Below, in pieces: positions 51,241-60,454 of a stretch of 64,000 bases of DNA. Origin of the DNA: Novispirillum itersonii (GTDB lineage: Bacteria; Pseudomonadota; Alphaproteobacteria; Rhodospirillales; Rhodospirillaceae). Each line of letters starts with the position of its first letter. Position 1 is the stretch's first letter. The stretch spans positions 62,001-126,000 of the forward strand of contig NZ_JACIIX010000010.1 of NCBI RefSeq assembly GCF_014205675.1, in the 5' to 3' direction. The notes under the pieces were generated by a model, which did not search any database, was not told the DNA's origin, and was given only the letters and a program-made list of their open reading frames with translations. The position numbers were made by a program, and so were the translations under genes.

Positions 51241-52305
51241 ATGAAAAAAACGCTGGCCGCAGCCCTTGCTGCCTTTGTTCTCGGCCTGTCGCAGGCACAG
51301 GCCGCCGATCCGGTTGTGACATGGCGTATGCCCGCGGCCGTTCCGGAAGGATCGTTCTTTTACAACAACTTCATGCAGCGCTTCGCTGACAACGCCGACC
51401 GCCTGACCGGCGGACGGGTCAAGATCCAGCCGTTTGGTGCCGGGGTGGTGGTGCCCGCCTTCAAGGTGTACGAGGCGGTGCAGGACGGTGTGGTGGAAGC
51501 CGGGCATTCCACTCCGTCCTTTCTGGTGAATGCCGATCCGACCAACGCGGTCTTTGCCAGCTTTCCGGGTGGTATGGGGCCGGAAGGGACCCTGACCTGG
51601 CTGTATGAAGGAGATGGCGAAAAGCTGCTTCAGGCGTTCCGCAAGGAAAAGATGGGCCTGCACAGCATGGTGGTCGGGGTCGGTACGTCCGAGATTTTTG
51701 CCCATTCCAACAAGCCGATCCGGTCGGTTGACGATCTGAAGGGGCTGAAATATCGCACCTCCGGCGCATGGGCGTCGGTGCTGAAGGACAGCTTCGGCGC
51801 GGTGCCGACCGTGGTTCCGCCGGGTGAGATTTACACCCTGTTGCAGCGTAAGGGCGTTGATGCGGTGGAATGGGCCACTCCGTCGGCCAACATGAGCGAG
51901 GGCTTCCACGAAGTGGCGCCCTACCTGATCCTGCCGGGGGTGCACCAGCCGAGCTTCGTGTGGGAAGTGGTGGTCAAGCAGGACACCTGGGACAAGGTGC
52001 CGGATGACCTGAAAGGCCTGATCACCGCCGCTGCCAAGCTGACCACCTATGAAAGCCTGACTCACTTTGCCCGCGAGGACGTGAAGGCAATGGAGGCCTA
52101 CCGCAAGACCAAGGTGGAAATCATCACCCTCGACGACAAGACGGTCGGCTCGCTGCGGGCCGCTGGCCGCCAGTGGGCGCTGGAAACCGCGAACAAGCGC
52201 AAGGCTGAGGGCGATGCCACCATGTCGAAGGTTCTGGATTCCTACCTTGGCTACCAGACCGAGCTGACCGCCAATTCGTCCTACCTCGTCCGCGACGGGA
52301 AGTAA
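51241..52305 (+). CDS. dctP: TRAP transporter substrate-binding protein (DctP-type)
   Basis: ATG 51241 is preceded by AGGAGG and gives 354 residues with a Sec signal peptide (MKKTLAAALAAFVLGLSQAQ, cut at AQA/AD). The DctP pattern is clear: ADRLTGGRVKIQPFGAGVVV, DLKGLKYRTSGAWASVLKD and GVDAVEWATPSAN. It captures the substrate in the periplasm. Hydroxyproline is the likely substrate from context. Confidence 0.92.
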   Translation: MKKTLAAALAAFVLGLSQAQAADPVVTWRMPAAVPEGSFFYNNFMQRFADNADRLTGGRVKIQPFGAGVVVPAFKVYEAVQDGVVEAGHSTPSFLVNADPTNAVFASFPGGMGPEGTLTWLYEGDGEKLLQAFRKEKMGLHSMVVGVGTSEIFAHSNKPIRSVDDLKGLKYRTSGAWASVLKDSFGAVPTVVPPGEIYTLLQRKGVDAVEWATPSANMSEGFHEVAPYLILPGVHQPSFVWEVVVKQDTWDKVPDDLKGLITAAAKLTTYESLTHFAREDVKAMEAYRKTKVEIITLDDKTVGSLRAAGRQWALETANKRKAEGDATMSKVLDSYLGYQTELTANSSYLVRDGK

Positions 52306-52366
52306 GCAGAACCGGGCCGGGCCTGCCTGACCGGGCAGGCCCGCCATACCCAACGGGAGACCGGGG

Positions 52367-52903
52367 ATGAAGGCTTTACTGCGGGGGTGCGACGCCCTTG
52401 CCGAGGGTTTGGGATGGGTGGCACGCATCGTCACCATCGTGCTGATTGCATCGATGCTGTACGAAGTGGTGGCCCGCTACGTGTTCAATGCCCCGACCCT
52501 GTGGGCGTTTGATATTTCCTACATGCTCAATGGATCGCTGTTCCTGCTGGGGGCGGCTTATGCCCTGAAGCATGACGCCCATGTGCGGATTGACTTCCTG
52601 TCACAGAAGTTTCCGCTGCGGGTGCAGCAGCTGATCAATGCCGGGATCTACCTTGTGGTTCTGACCCCGCTGGTCGGTGCGTTTTCATGGATTGCCACCG
52701 GCAAGGCCACCCGGGCCTATCTGACCGGCGCTGTGGAGGAAGTCAGCCCGTGGGCGCCGCTGATGTGGCCGTTTTACGGGGCGCTGGCGCTGGGGTTGTG
52801 GGCGATGACCCTACAGCTGGTGGCAGAGGGGGTTAAATTTGCCGTGGGCCAGACCCGTCCCGGCGCGCAGCCGGAGTCTGTCGGGCTGGGAGGTGAGGCA
52901 TGA
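52367..52903 (+). CDS. dctQ: TRAP transporter small membrane subunit (DctQ)
   Basis: The 178-residue protein has four membrane helices and DctQ features: YEVVARYVFNAPTLWAFDIS and AYALKHDAHVRIDFLSQKF. It lies 61 bp after dctP and overlaps dctM by 4 bp. Confidence 0.93.
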   Translation: MKALLRGCDALAEGLGWVARIVTIVLIASMLYEVVARYVFNAPTLWAFDISYMLNGSLFLLGAAYALKHDAHVRIDFLSQKFPLRVQQLINAGIYLVVLTPLVGAFSWIATGKATRAYLTGAVEEVSPWAPLMWPFYGALALGLWAMTLQLVAEGVKFAVGQTRPGAQPESVGLGGEA

Positions 52904-54219
52904 ATCCGGTTGTTGCCATCGGTATGTTTCCGGCGCTGTTTGCGCTGGTGTTTCTTGGGATTCCGGTATCCCTGTCTCTGCTGATCGTTGCCGCCGGGGC
53001 CGGAGCACTGGTTTTCGGGTCCTCGGTGCTGTTGCAGCTGTATGGCCCGATCCTCTCGACCTCGTCCAACTTCGTGCTGGCATCGATTCCCCTGTTCGTC
53101 TTCATGGGGGCGGTGCTGGAACGGTCCGGGATCGCCGCCCGCCTGTTTCAGGCCCTGCAACTGTGGATGGGGCGTCTGCCCGGCGGGCTGGCGATTGCCA
53201 CCATTGCCATGTGCAGTGTGTTTGCCGCCGCCTCCGGCGTGGTCGGGGCGGTGGAGGTGGTGGTGGGCATGATGGCGTTACCGGCGATGGGCAAATACGC
53301 CTATGACCGGGGCCTGATGGCCGGAACCATCTGTGCCGGTGGGTCGCTGGGCACGGTGATCCCACCGTCGGTGGTGGTGGTGGTCTATGCCTCTATCGCC
53401 CAGATGTCGATCGGGCAACTGTTTGCGGCCAGCATCATCCCCGGCCTGCTGATGGTGCTGTTCTTCCTTGGGTACATCCTGATCCGGGCCCTGTTGCGGC
53501 CATCGGATGCGCCACGGGTCCCGGTGGAGGATATCACCCTGCCCTTGCCGGAAAAGCTGATGATCACGCTGAAGGCTCTGGTGCCACCGGTGCTGTTGAT
53601 CGTTGCGGTTCTGGGCTCGTTGCTCGGTGGCATTGCCTCGCCGACCGAAGCGGCGGCAGTCGGGGCTTTCGGGGCGCTGGCGCTGGCGGTGTTCTTCCGC
53701 GAGCTGTCGGTGCAGGCCCTGAAGGAATCGCTGGCGGTGACGGTACGGATTACGGCGATGATCATGATGATCGTGGTCGGCGGTACCATGTTCACCAGTA
53801 TCTTCGCGGTGTCCGGCGGCGGTATGCTGGTCGGGTCTCTGGCGAAGGGGCTGGGGCTGGGGCCTTATGGGCTGATCGCCCTGTTCCTGTTTATCGTCTT
53901 CATTGCCGGGTTTGTGCTCGACTGGATTTCCATCGTGCTGATCTGCGTGCCGATCTTTGCCCCGGCGGTAAAGGCGGCGGGGATTGACCCGCTGTGGTTT
54001 GCGATGATGGTTCTGGTGGTGATCCAGACGTCTTACCTGACTCCACCGATGGCACCGTCGATCTTCTACCTGAAGTCGATTGCTCCGGCTGATCTGACCT
54101 ATGGTCATATGTACCGTGGGGTGATTCCCTTCGTGCTGATGCAGTTGCTGGTGCTGGTGGTCCTGCTGGTGCTGCCGGAAGCGGCCACCTGGCTGCCCAG
54201 CCTGATGGTTGGGCTGTAA
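52900..54219 (+). CDS. dctM: TRAP transporter large membrane subunit (DctM)
   Basis: The 439-residue protein has about 12 hydrophobic segments and DctM motifs: PLFVFMGAVLERSGIAARLF, AASGVVGAVEVVVGMMALP and CAGGSLGTVIPPSVVVVVYA. It uses the ion gradient to import the substrate delivered by DctP. Last gene of the transporter operon. Confidence 0.95.
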   Translation: MNPVVAIGMFPALFALVFLGIPVSLSLLIVAAGAGALVFGSSVLLQLYGPILSTSSNFVLASIPLFVFMGAVLERSGIAARLFQALQLWMGRLPGGLAIATIAMCSVFAAASGVVGAVEVVVGMMALPAMGKYAYDRGLMAGTICAGGSLGTVIPPSVVVVVYASIAQMSIGQLFAASIIPGLLMVLFFLGYILIRALLRPSDAPRVPVEDITLPLPEKLMITLKALVPPVLLIVAVLGSLLGGIASPTEAAAVGAFGALALAVFFRELSVQALKESLAVTVRITAMIMMIVVGGTMFTSIFAVSGGGMLVGSLAKGLGLGPYGLIALFLFIVFIAGFVLDWISIVLICVPIFAPAVKAAGIDPLWFAMMVLVVIQTSYLTPPMAPSIFYLKSIAPADLTYGHMYRGVIPFVLMQLLVLVVLLVLPEAATWLPSLMVGL

Positions 54220-54270
54220 CCGGCTTTCATCGGGCCGCAGGTCGGAGACTCCGGACCTGCGGTCTGATGG

Positions 54271-55800
54271 TTAAAAAGATGTCAGAAAGCCGTTTTTGGC
54301 ATAGACATGGCGGATCTGGGCGTAAAAACGCAGGCAGTTCCGCAGCAGGGGCAGGGCATCCGGGCGGTGGGTCAGCACGTGGCGGCCAAGGCGGCTGACC
54401 ATGGCCTTCTCCGCCGGGCCGAGGGTGACCACCCCGCGCACCACCTGTGTCACCTCGTCCTGCAACGGCTGCCACAGCGGCGGCAACGGGGCAGGGCTGG
54501 CGGCAGGCGGCGGCCCCTGATAGGGGCCAAGGCGGTTGACCAGCGCCAGAACCCGGTCGGCGAAGGCATCGGGGTGGTACAGGTCCCGCGCCAGCGCGGT
54601 CACCCCCTCCAGCAGCGCCTCGGTGGTCATCTGGGCGGGGATGATGTTGGTTGACCACGGTTGCCCGGTGCCATAGGGCTGATCCGGCAGCAGCCGCCCG
54701 GACTCCACCATCCGTTTGTGCAGCGGACTGCCGGAAGGGGCGGCCAGAGCCCCCAGCGTGAACACCGGGATCGGGGCATGGCGGGTAAAGGCCCGCTGGC
54801 GGTCGAAAATATCCGGGCCGTCGGCATCAAAGCCGACAATCAGGCCGCTGATGACCATGATGTGATGGTCGAGAAACCGCCCGACCATCTCCATCGGATC
54901 GGCCTGAAGGTTCTGGCGTTTCCCGGTCTCGCGCAGGCTGTCGGCGCTGGGGGTTTCCAGCCCGACGAACACCGCCTGAATCCCGGCTCTGGCACTCAGG
55001 CGCAGCATGTCGGCATCGCGGGCGACGTCGATCGACATCTGGGTGGTGAAGCTGACCGGGCCGTCCGGGCGGCTGTGGTTCCAGTCGATCAGGGCTTCCA
55101 GCAGGGCGCGGGCCCGGGCGCGGGTGGCGCTGAAATTATCATCGGCAATGAAGACGGAGCGGTAGCCGTGGGCATACAGGGCGTCCAGCTCCCGCAGTAC
55201 CTGCGGTGGGTCCTTATGGCGCTGCTTGCGCCCGACATAGGTCGGCACATCGCAGAACTCACAGGGGAACGGGCAGCCGCGCGAGGTCTGGACCGTGCCC
55301 ATCAGCGCCCGGTGATTGGGATAAAGATCCCAGCGCGGCAGGGGGGAGGCGGCCAGATCGGCGCGGGTCCCGATGTATTCGGCCTGCCAGGTGCCGTCGC
55401 GCAGGTCGGCGAACAGCCGCTCCGCAATCTCCTCCACCTCGCCACGCACCAGCACATCGCAGTGCGGGCGCACGTCCTCCGGGGCCAGCGAGGCATAGGG
55501 GCCGCCGATCACCACCACCTTGCCGCGTTGCCGGAAGGCCGCGGCCAGCTCCAGCATCCGCCCGACCTGCGGGGTTTTCCCGGTCAGGCCGATCACCGGC
55601 TCCGGCGCGTCGAGGTCGACCGGGGTGATCTGTTCGTCACACAGCCGGACCGGCAGATCCGGCGGCACCATGGCGGCAAGGGTCGGCAGGGCCAGATCGG
55701 CAACAATCTGCACCCCGCCCCACGCCCCGCCGGGGAAGGAGTCGGCACCGAAATAGGCCTGAGAGTCAGGCACGGGATTGATCAGGTAGAGTCCGGTCAT
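54271..55800 (-). CDS. B12-binding-domain radical SAM protein
   Basis: ATG 55800 gives 509 residues. The N-terminal part is a B12-binding-type Rossmann domain (GKVVVIGGPYASLAPEDVRP near 95-115). The radical SAM core has the CxxxCxxC motif in GCPFPCEFCDVP near residue 180, then FIADDNFSATRARARALLEA. The C-terminal part of about 150 residues is a helical extension of unknown role. It probably forms an operon with the spermidine-synthase-like gene upstream. The reaction is not predictable. Confidence 0.88.
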   Translation of the reverse strand: MTGLYLINPVPDSQAYFGADSFPGGAWGGVQIVADLALPTLAAMVPPDLPVRLCDEQITPVDLDAPEPVIGLTGKTPQVGRMLELAAAFRQRGKVVVIGGPYASLAPEDVRPHCDVLVRGEVEEIAERLFADLRDGTWQAEYIGTRADLAASPLPRWDLYPNHRALMGTVQTSRGCPFPCEFCDVPTYVGRKQRHKDPPQVLRELDALYAHGYRSVFIADDNFSATRARARALLEALIDWNHSRPDGPVSFTTQMSIDVARDADMLRLSARAGIQAVFVGLETPSADSLRETGKRQNLQADPMEMVGRFLDHHIMVISGLIVGFDADGPDIFDRQRAFTRHAPIPVFTLGALAAPSGSPLHKRMVESGRLLPDQPYGTGQPWSTNIIPAQMTTEALLEGVTALARDLYHPDAFADRVLALVNRLGPYQGPPPAASPAPLPPLWQPLQDEVTQVVRGVVTLGPAEKAMVSRLGRHVLTHRPDALPLLRNCLRFYAQIRHVYAKNGFLTSF

Positions 55801-55856
55801 ACCCGCATCATTACGGCTGCGGGGGCGGCTGTCACCTGTCTGCGGCGGTCTGACCG

Positions 55857-56687
55857 TCAACCGGCATTGATGGGAGGCGGGAACATCTGCTCCCGCAGCT
55901 CCGGCGGCATCCGGTGGCGGGCGGCGGTCACCAGCATCCGCCCATAGCCGACCCCGCGCGGCCACAGCAGCGGCAGCGGGGTGGCGGACCCGATGAAGGC
56001 GGCAAGGGCGTCATCGTCCAGCTCCGGCACCCGGCCATGGGCCTGATACAGGGCGAAGGCCAGAGACAGTTCCTGCCCCCAGAGGAAGACCGCCTGTGCC
56101 CCGATGTTGGCCTGTACCGCTTCCATCTCCCTCAGCCGTCCGGCATCGAAAAACGGCAGCCAGTAATCGGCGAGGATCACATCCACCGGATGCGCCGGGT
56201 CCGGGGTCCAGCGGGTGGCATCCCCCTGTACCAGCCGCAGCTTGGCGGCGGCCTCCGGCGGCAGTTGTGCGGGCAGGTCGAGGTCTGCCGCCAGCGCATG
56301 GATGGCGGGATCAAGCTCGATCACCGTCACCGCCGTCACCGCCGGGTTCAGGGCGGCGTTGGCGGCGGCAATCCCCATGCCGAAACCGAGAACGGCGACA
56401 TGGCCATAGGCCAGATCACATCCCAGTTCCTGACTTTCGATCTCCACCGGGGTGACCGACATCCAGGCCGTCCGCCCGCGCAGCAGCACGGCGGCATCGG
56501 TGACCAGATAAGCCTGTCCCCAGTACCCCTGCATCAGGCCCGCGCCCAGCCGTCGCAGGGTCCAGTCGCCATGGCTGGTCTGCGGGAAAGCAGGGGTCCA
56601 CAGACCGGATTGGTACAGTGTGGTGGGGGTGCCCCCGGCGGTCAGGGCATCAATCAGGGCCAGATCGGCGGTGGCGGGCAGGGTCAT
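55857..56687 (-). CDS. Spermidine synthase-like SAM-binding protein
   Basis: The 276-residue protein has the spermine/spermidine synthase-type Rossmann core: VAVLGFGMGIAAANAAL, an acidic loop VTVIELDPAIHALAADL, LVQGDATRW and VDVILADYW. The typical catalytic region is diverged, so it may be a methyltransferase-like relative and not an aminopropyltransferase. It lies 56 bp upstream of the radical SAM gene on the same strand. Confidence 0.75.
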   Translation of the reverse strand: MTLPATADLALIDALTAGGTPTTLYQSGLWTPAFPQTSHGDWTLRRLGAGLMQGYWGQAYLVTDAAVLLRGRTAWMSVTPVEIESQELGCDLAYGHVAVLGFGMGIAAANAALNPAVTAVTVIELDPAIHALAADLDLPAQLPPEAAAKLRLVQGDATRWTPDPAHPVDVILADYWLPFFDAGRLREMEAVQANIGAQAVFLWGQELSLAFALYQAHGRVPELDDDALAAFIGSATPLPLLWPRGVGYGRMLVTAARHRMPPELREQMFPPPINAG

Positions 56688-56869
56688 CGGAGGGCCTTAC
56701 GGAAAGGGCAGGAGAGGGAGAGAGTGTGGAAGTAAAATTAAAAAGTGTAAACAAAGTTATATTCACCCATGAATAGGGTGATGGTGCAGGGGAGAGGGAA
56801 GGGGCTTGCGCCCGGCGCGGCAGACCGGTTAGCTGCGCTCAGGACAGAACGGATCAGGAGGCTGCCCCG

Positions 56870-57652
56870 ATGCAGCAGGTGCGGATCAGCGTCGGTGTTG
56901 TGCCGCTGGCGCAGGTGGACGCCCCCGGCGAGCGCTGGGCACAGGGGCTGCTGTCGGCGGAAGAGCGCCTGCGCGCAGACCGCCGGGTCCGCGACAGCAG
57001 CCGCCGGGAGTTCACGGTGGCCCATGCCCTCAAGCGCCTGATGCTGTCAGAGGCCACCGGCGCTGATCCGCACAGCCTGCGCTTCGCCCCCCGTGATTCC
57101 TATGGCAAGCCGATGTTGCTGGGGGAGCCGGAGCTGGATTTCAGCCTGACCCACACCGCCGGGGCGGTGGCCTGCGCCGTGGTGACCGGGGGCGGGCCGG
57201 ACAGCGGTGTCGGCATTGATCTGGAAGCCGCTGACCGCCGTATAACCCTTGATCTGGCAGACCGGTTCTTTGCCGCCGATGAGACGGCATGGATCCGGGG
57301 GCAACCGCAGCCGGAGGCGGCGTTTCTGGCGGTGTGGACCCTGAAGGAGGCCTTCGTCAAGGCCGCCGGGCGGGGGCTGGCACTGGGGCTGACGCTGTTT
57401 TCGGTCCGTCCGCCGCCGGGGGAAGGGACTGATCCGCAGCCCGCCCCGCTGCTGCGGCAGGACGGGGACGCCTGTCTGCCGCATCCGGTGCGGTTATGGC
57501 AGTGGGTCAGTCCGGGAGGCGTTTCCGCCGGGCACCGGGTCGGGCTGGCGCTGACCGGTCCGGTGGCAGCAACGGCAGAAGTAACGGTCCGGACCGGCTG
57601 GCCGGGATTGACCCGGTCCGGGCAGGGCGCCCGGATCGAACAGAAAGGATAA
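56870..57652 (+). CDS. 4'-phosphopantetheinyl transferase (Sfp type)
   Basis: The 260-residue protein has the PPTase motifs GVGIDLEA (Mg-binding Asp/Glu) near residue 112 and WTLKEAFVKAAGRGL near 162, with RREFTVAHALKRLML and PELDFSLTHTAGAVACAV before them. It loads the phosphopantetheine arm on carrier proteins of fatty acid, polyketide or peptide synthases; none is encoded here. It is the first gene of a short run with the peroxidase and NTF2-like genes. Confidence 0.92.
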   Translation: MQQVRISVGVVPLAQVDAPGERWAQGLLSAEERLRADRRVRDSSRREFTVAHALKRLMLSEATGADPHSLRFAPRDSYGKPMLLGEPELDFSLTHTAGAVACAVVTGGGPDSGVGIDLEAADRRITLDLADRFFAADETAWIRGQPQPEAAFLAVWTLKEAFVKAAGRGLALGLTLFSVRPPPGEGTDPQPAPLLRQDGDACLPHPVRLWQWVSPGGVSAGHRVGLALTGPVAATAEVTVRTGWPGLTRSGQGARIEQKG

Positions 57653-57656
57653 GGCG

Positions 57657-58217
57657 ATGAAACGGTTTGTGGCAAAAGGCATCGCGGCGCTGCTGGCTCT
57701 GGCCCCGGTTCCGGCAACAGCCGGGCAGGGCAGCGCCTGGGACTATACCTTCACCGGCATTGACGGGCAGGAGGTGCCATTGCGGCAGTTCGCGGGCAAG
57801 GTGGTGCTGGTGGTCAACACCGCCTCGCAGTGCGGCTTTACCCCGCAGTATGAAGGGTTACAGGCCCTGTGGCAGACCTACCGCGACCGGGGGCTGGTGG
57901 TGATCGGGGTGCCGTCCAATGACTTCGGCGGTCAGGAGCCGGGCAGTAAGGAAGAGATCAAGACCTTCTGCGAAACCACCTTTCACGTCGATTTCCCGTT
58001 GATGGATAAGGCGGTGGTCAGCGGTGGGGCGGCGCATCCGTTCTATCAGTGGGCGGCATCGCAGGTCGGGGCGGTCGGGGTGCCGCGCTGGAACTTCCAT
58101 AAGTTTCTGATCACCCCGGACGGTCAGATTGCCGACTGGTATTCCTCGCTGACCAAACCGCAGGATCCCAAGGTGGCGGCGGCGATTGAGGCGCTGCTGC
58201 CGCAGGTGCGGCGGTGA
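57657..58217 (+). CDS. Exported glutathione peroxidase family protein
   Basis: The 186-residue protein carries an N-terminal signal peptide (AALLALAPVPATA), which is unusual for this often cytosolic family. The peroxidatic Cys59 is in NTASQCGFTPQYEGLQ; the Gln and Trp/Asn of the active site are in PSNDFGGQEPG and RWNFHKFLI. It probably reduces peroxides in the periplasm, using thioredoxin-like donors. AGGATAAG precedes the ATG. It overlaps the next gene by 4 bp. Confidence 0.92.
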   Translation: MKRFVAKGIAALLALAPVPATAGQGSAWDYTFTGIDGQEVPLRQFAGKVVLVVNTASQCGFTPQYEGLQALWQTYRDRGLVVIGVPSNDFGGQEPGSKEEIKTFCETTFHVDFPLMDKAVVSGGAAHPFYQWAASQVGAVGVPRWNFHKFLITPDGQIADWYSSLTKPQDPKVAAAIEALLPQVRR

Positions 58218-58690
58218 CGGAGGCACCGGCCCCGCCGGACGGGCTGCGCCGGTTACCGGACGGTCTGCGCCGCTGGGTGGCGGTGTTTGAAACCCTCAGC
58301 CTGCCGGTGCTGGACACGCTGGAACAGGCGGTGACGCCGGACGTGTGCTTCCGTGATCCGTTTCACGAGGTGCGCGGGGTGGCGGCGGTCCGGCATCTGC
58401 TGCGGCAGACCGTCACCCATGCCCCCGATGCCCGCTTTACCGTGCAGGGGGTGGCGCAGCCGGATCCGCATACTGCCTATCTGCACTGGACGATGACCGC
58501 CACTGTTCCGGTGCTGGGGCACTGGAGTGTGACCGGCATGAGTGTGGTGCGGCTGGCTGCCGATGGGCGGGTGGCAGAGCATACCGACCACTGGGATGCT
58601 TCGGTGCAGTTTTACCGCCACCTGCCGCTGATCGGCCGCCTGCTGATGGCGGTGCGGCGGGCGGTGGCGCGGCGGATGATGGGGGGTTGA
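58214..58690 (+). CDS. NTF2-like (SnoaL-type) protein
   Basis: The 158-residue protein starts with GTG overlapping the peroxidase stop. The pattern VCFRDPFHEVRGVAAVRHLL followed by DPHTAYLHWTMTA and VAEHTDHWDASVQFYRHLPL is that of NTF2-like/SnoaL ester-binding cone folds. Ligand or reaction is unknown. An LRR-PDGLRR duplication is present near the N-terminus. Confidence 0.82.
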   Translation: MTEAPAPPDGLRRLPDGLRRWVAVFETLSLPVLDTLEQAVTPDVCFRDPFHEVRGVAAVRHLLRQTVTHAPDARFTVQGVAQPDPHTAYLHWTMTATVPVLGHWSVTGMSVVRLAADGRVAEHTDHWDASVQFYRHLPLIGRLLMAVRRAVARRMMGG

Positions 58691-58714
58691 TGACGGGCTG
58701 ATGCCCGTCATCAA
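58687..58714 (+). terminator. Hairpin at the end of the NTF2-like gene
   Basis: TTGATGACGGGC and GCCCGTCATCAA form a perfect 12-bp stem with a TGAT loop, overlapping the stop codon. There is no strong T-run after it. The same GACGGGC/GCCCGTC stem recurs three times in the tandem repeat 120 bp downstream. Confidence 0.55.
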
Positions 58715-58836
58715 CCTGTCGTTTAGTCCTCAGACGCCGGGCGCGGGCGTCCGCCCGCTTGGCTTACGCGCGAATGGTCGCGCGGGCGCTCAACGCGCCA
58801 GTCGGGCCGTTGGCCCTCCATTTGTTTCGTCCCTCC

Positions 58837-58937
58837 AGACGGGCTTACAGCCCGTCGTCATCCTGCCCCTTAGACGGGCCTACAGCCCGTCGTCATCCTG
58901 CCCCTTAGACGGGCCTACAGCCCGTCGTCATCCTGCC
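58837..58937. repeat. Three 35-bp tandem repeats covering the zwf 3' end
   Basis: Copies start at 58837, 58872 and 58907 (the last is 31 bp). Each contains GACGGGC-N5-GCCCGTC, a hairpin. The right copy includes the last codons and stop of the leftward zwf gene, so the repeat seems to have arisen by duplication of that gene end. It yields three stacked hairpins between two convergent genes and may work as a terminator. Confidence 0.92.
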
Positions 58938-60435
58938 ACGTGCGGCCGTCGCGTTCGATCAGGGCGACGGCGGCGCTGGGGCCCCAGGTTCCGGCGGCAT
59001 AGGGCCGGACCGGCTGGTGGGTGGCGGCCCAGCCGGTCAGGACCGGTTCCGCCCACTGCCATGCCGCTTCCACTTCGTCGCGGCGCATGAACAGGGTGGA
59101 GTTGCCGCGCACCACGTCCAGCAGCAGCCGTTCATAGGCATCGGGGTAGTGGGTGCCGTAGGTTTCGGCGAAGGACAGGTTCAGCGGGGCCGGGCGCAGG
59201 CGCAGGCCGCCGGGGCCGGGGTCCTTGCCCATCAGGTGCAGGGTAATGCCTTCGTCCGGTTGCAGGCGCACCACCAGCCGGTTGGGCTGCACCGGGCCGG
59301 AGTCCGCCGGGAAGATGTTGTGCGGCGGCGGGCGGAACTGAATGATGATTTCCGAGGTCCGGCGCGCCAGCCGCTTGCCGGTGCGCAGATAGAACGGCAC
59401 CCCGGCCCACCGCCAGTTACAGACCTCCGCCTTCAGGGCGACGAAGGTTTCGGTCTCCGAGGTGTCGTGACCCAGATCCTCGACATAGCCATCCACCGCC
59501 TGCCCGTCAATCGCTCCGGGGCGGTACTGGCCGCGGACCGTGACCTGTGCCAGCTCGGCGGCGGAAATCGGGCGCAGGGCCCGCAGGATTTTCAGCTTCT
59601 CATCGCGGACGGCATCCTGCGTCATGTGTGACGGCGGTTCCATCGCCACCAGACACAGCAGTTGCAGCAGGTGGTTCTGCACCATGTCGCGTAGGGCACC
59701 GGTCTGGTCGTAGAACTCCCCGCGCTTTTCCACGCCGACGGTTTCCGCCACCGAAATCTGCACATGGTCAATGTGGCGGGCATTCCACAGCGGCTCGAAC
59801 AGGCTGTTGGCGAAGCGCAGCGCCAGCAGGTTCTGCACCGTTTCCTTGCCGAGATAATGATCAATGCGGAAGATCTGGTGTTCGGCGAACACCGCGCCGA
59901 CGGCGGCATTGATGGCGCGGGCCGAGGCGAGGTCGTGGCCCAGCGGCTTTTCCAGCACCACCCGCGCCTGTGGCGTCACCAGACCGGCCTGATGCAGGCG
60001 CTGGCAGATAATACCGAACAGCCCCGGGGCAGTGGCCAGATAATAGGCGCGGATCCGCTCCGGGGCCGGAGCCAGAAGATCCGCCAGAACCGGCCAGCCG
60101 TCTTCACTCAGGGCATCAAGCCGCACATGCTCCAGCCGGGTCAGGAAGGCGGCCCATGCCGCCGGATCCGGGGTCCCGTGCAGGTGGGGGCGGGCCTGTT
60201 CATCGGCCATGGCGCGGAAGGCGGCGGCATTCAGCGGGCTGCGGGACACCCCGATGATGCGCGCCCCGGCGGGGATCTGCCCGGCCAGATCGCGCTGGAA
60301 CAGCGATGGCAGCAGCTTCCGCATCGACAGGTCGCCGGTGCCGCCGAAAATCACGAAATCAAAACACTCCACCTGCCGGGCCTGCGGGCTGGCGGGGGAC
60401 CACATCGGGGTGGCGGGCGGCGGGCTGGATGACAT
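58915..60435 (-). CDS. zwf: Glucose-6-phosphate 1-dehydrogenase
   Basis: The 506-residue protein has the NADP-binding motif FVIFGGTGDLSMRKLLPSLF near residue 27 and the active-site signature FRIDHYLGKETVQNLLALRF near 195-215. Other typical parts are LEKPLGHDLASARAIN and VPFYLRTGKRLARRTSEIII. Full length. It starts the oxidative pentose phosphate or Entner-Doudoroff route. Its stop lies in the 35-bp repeat array. Confidence 0.97.
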   Translation of the reverse strand: MSSSPPPATPMWSPASPQARQVECFDFVIFGGTGDLSMRKLLPSLFQRDLAGQIPAGARIIGVSRSPLNAAAFRAMADEQARPHLHGTPDPAAWAAFLTRLEHVRLDALSEDGWPVLADLLAPAPERIRAYYLATAPGLFGIICQRLHQAGLVTPQARVVLEKPLGHDLASARAINAAVGAVFAEHQIFRIDHYLGKETVQNLLALRFANSLFEPLWNARHIDHVQISVAETVGVEKRGEFYDQTGALRDMVQNHLLQLLCLVAMEPPSHMTQDAVRDEKLKILRALRPISAAELAQVTVRGQYRPGAIDGQAVDGYVEDLGHDTSETETFVALKAEVCNWRWAGVPFYLRTGKRLARRTSEIIIQFRPPPHNIFPADSGPVQPNRLVVRLQPDEGITLHLMGKDPGPGGLRLRPAPLNLSFAETYGTHYPDAYERLLLDVVRGNSTLFMRRDEVEAAWQWAEPVLTGWAATHQPVRPYAAGTWGPSAAVALIERDGRTWQDDDGL

Positions 60436-60454
60436 GGGGAGTCCTCGGGGCCGG

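Noticed and set aside
54230-54266. Hairpin between dctM and the radical SAM gene as a terminator
   Set aside because: The stem (CCGCAGGTC..GACCTGCGG) is good but has a bulge and no T-run on either strand, so I did not list it.
58701-59090. A plus-strand frame across the 35-bp repeats
   Set aside because: It only reads the repeats and the reverse strand of zwf.
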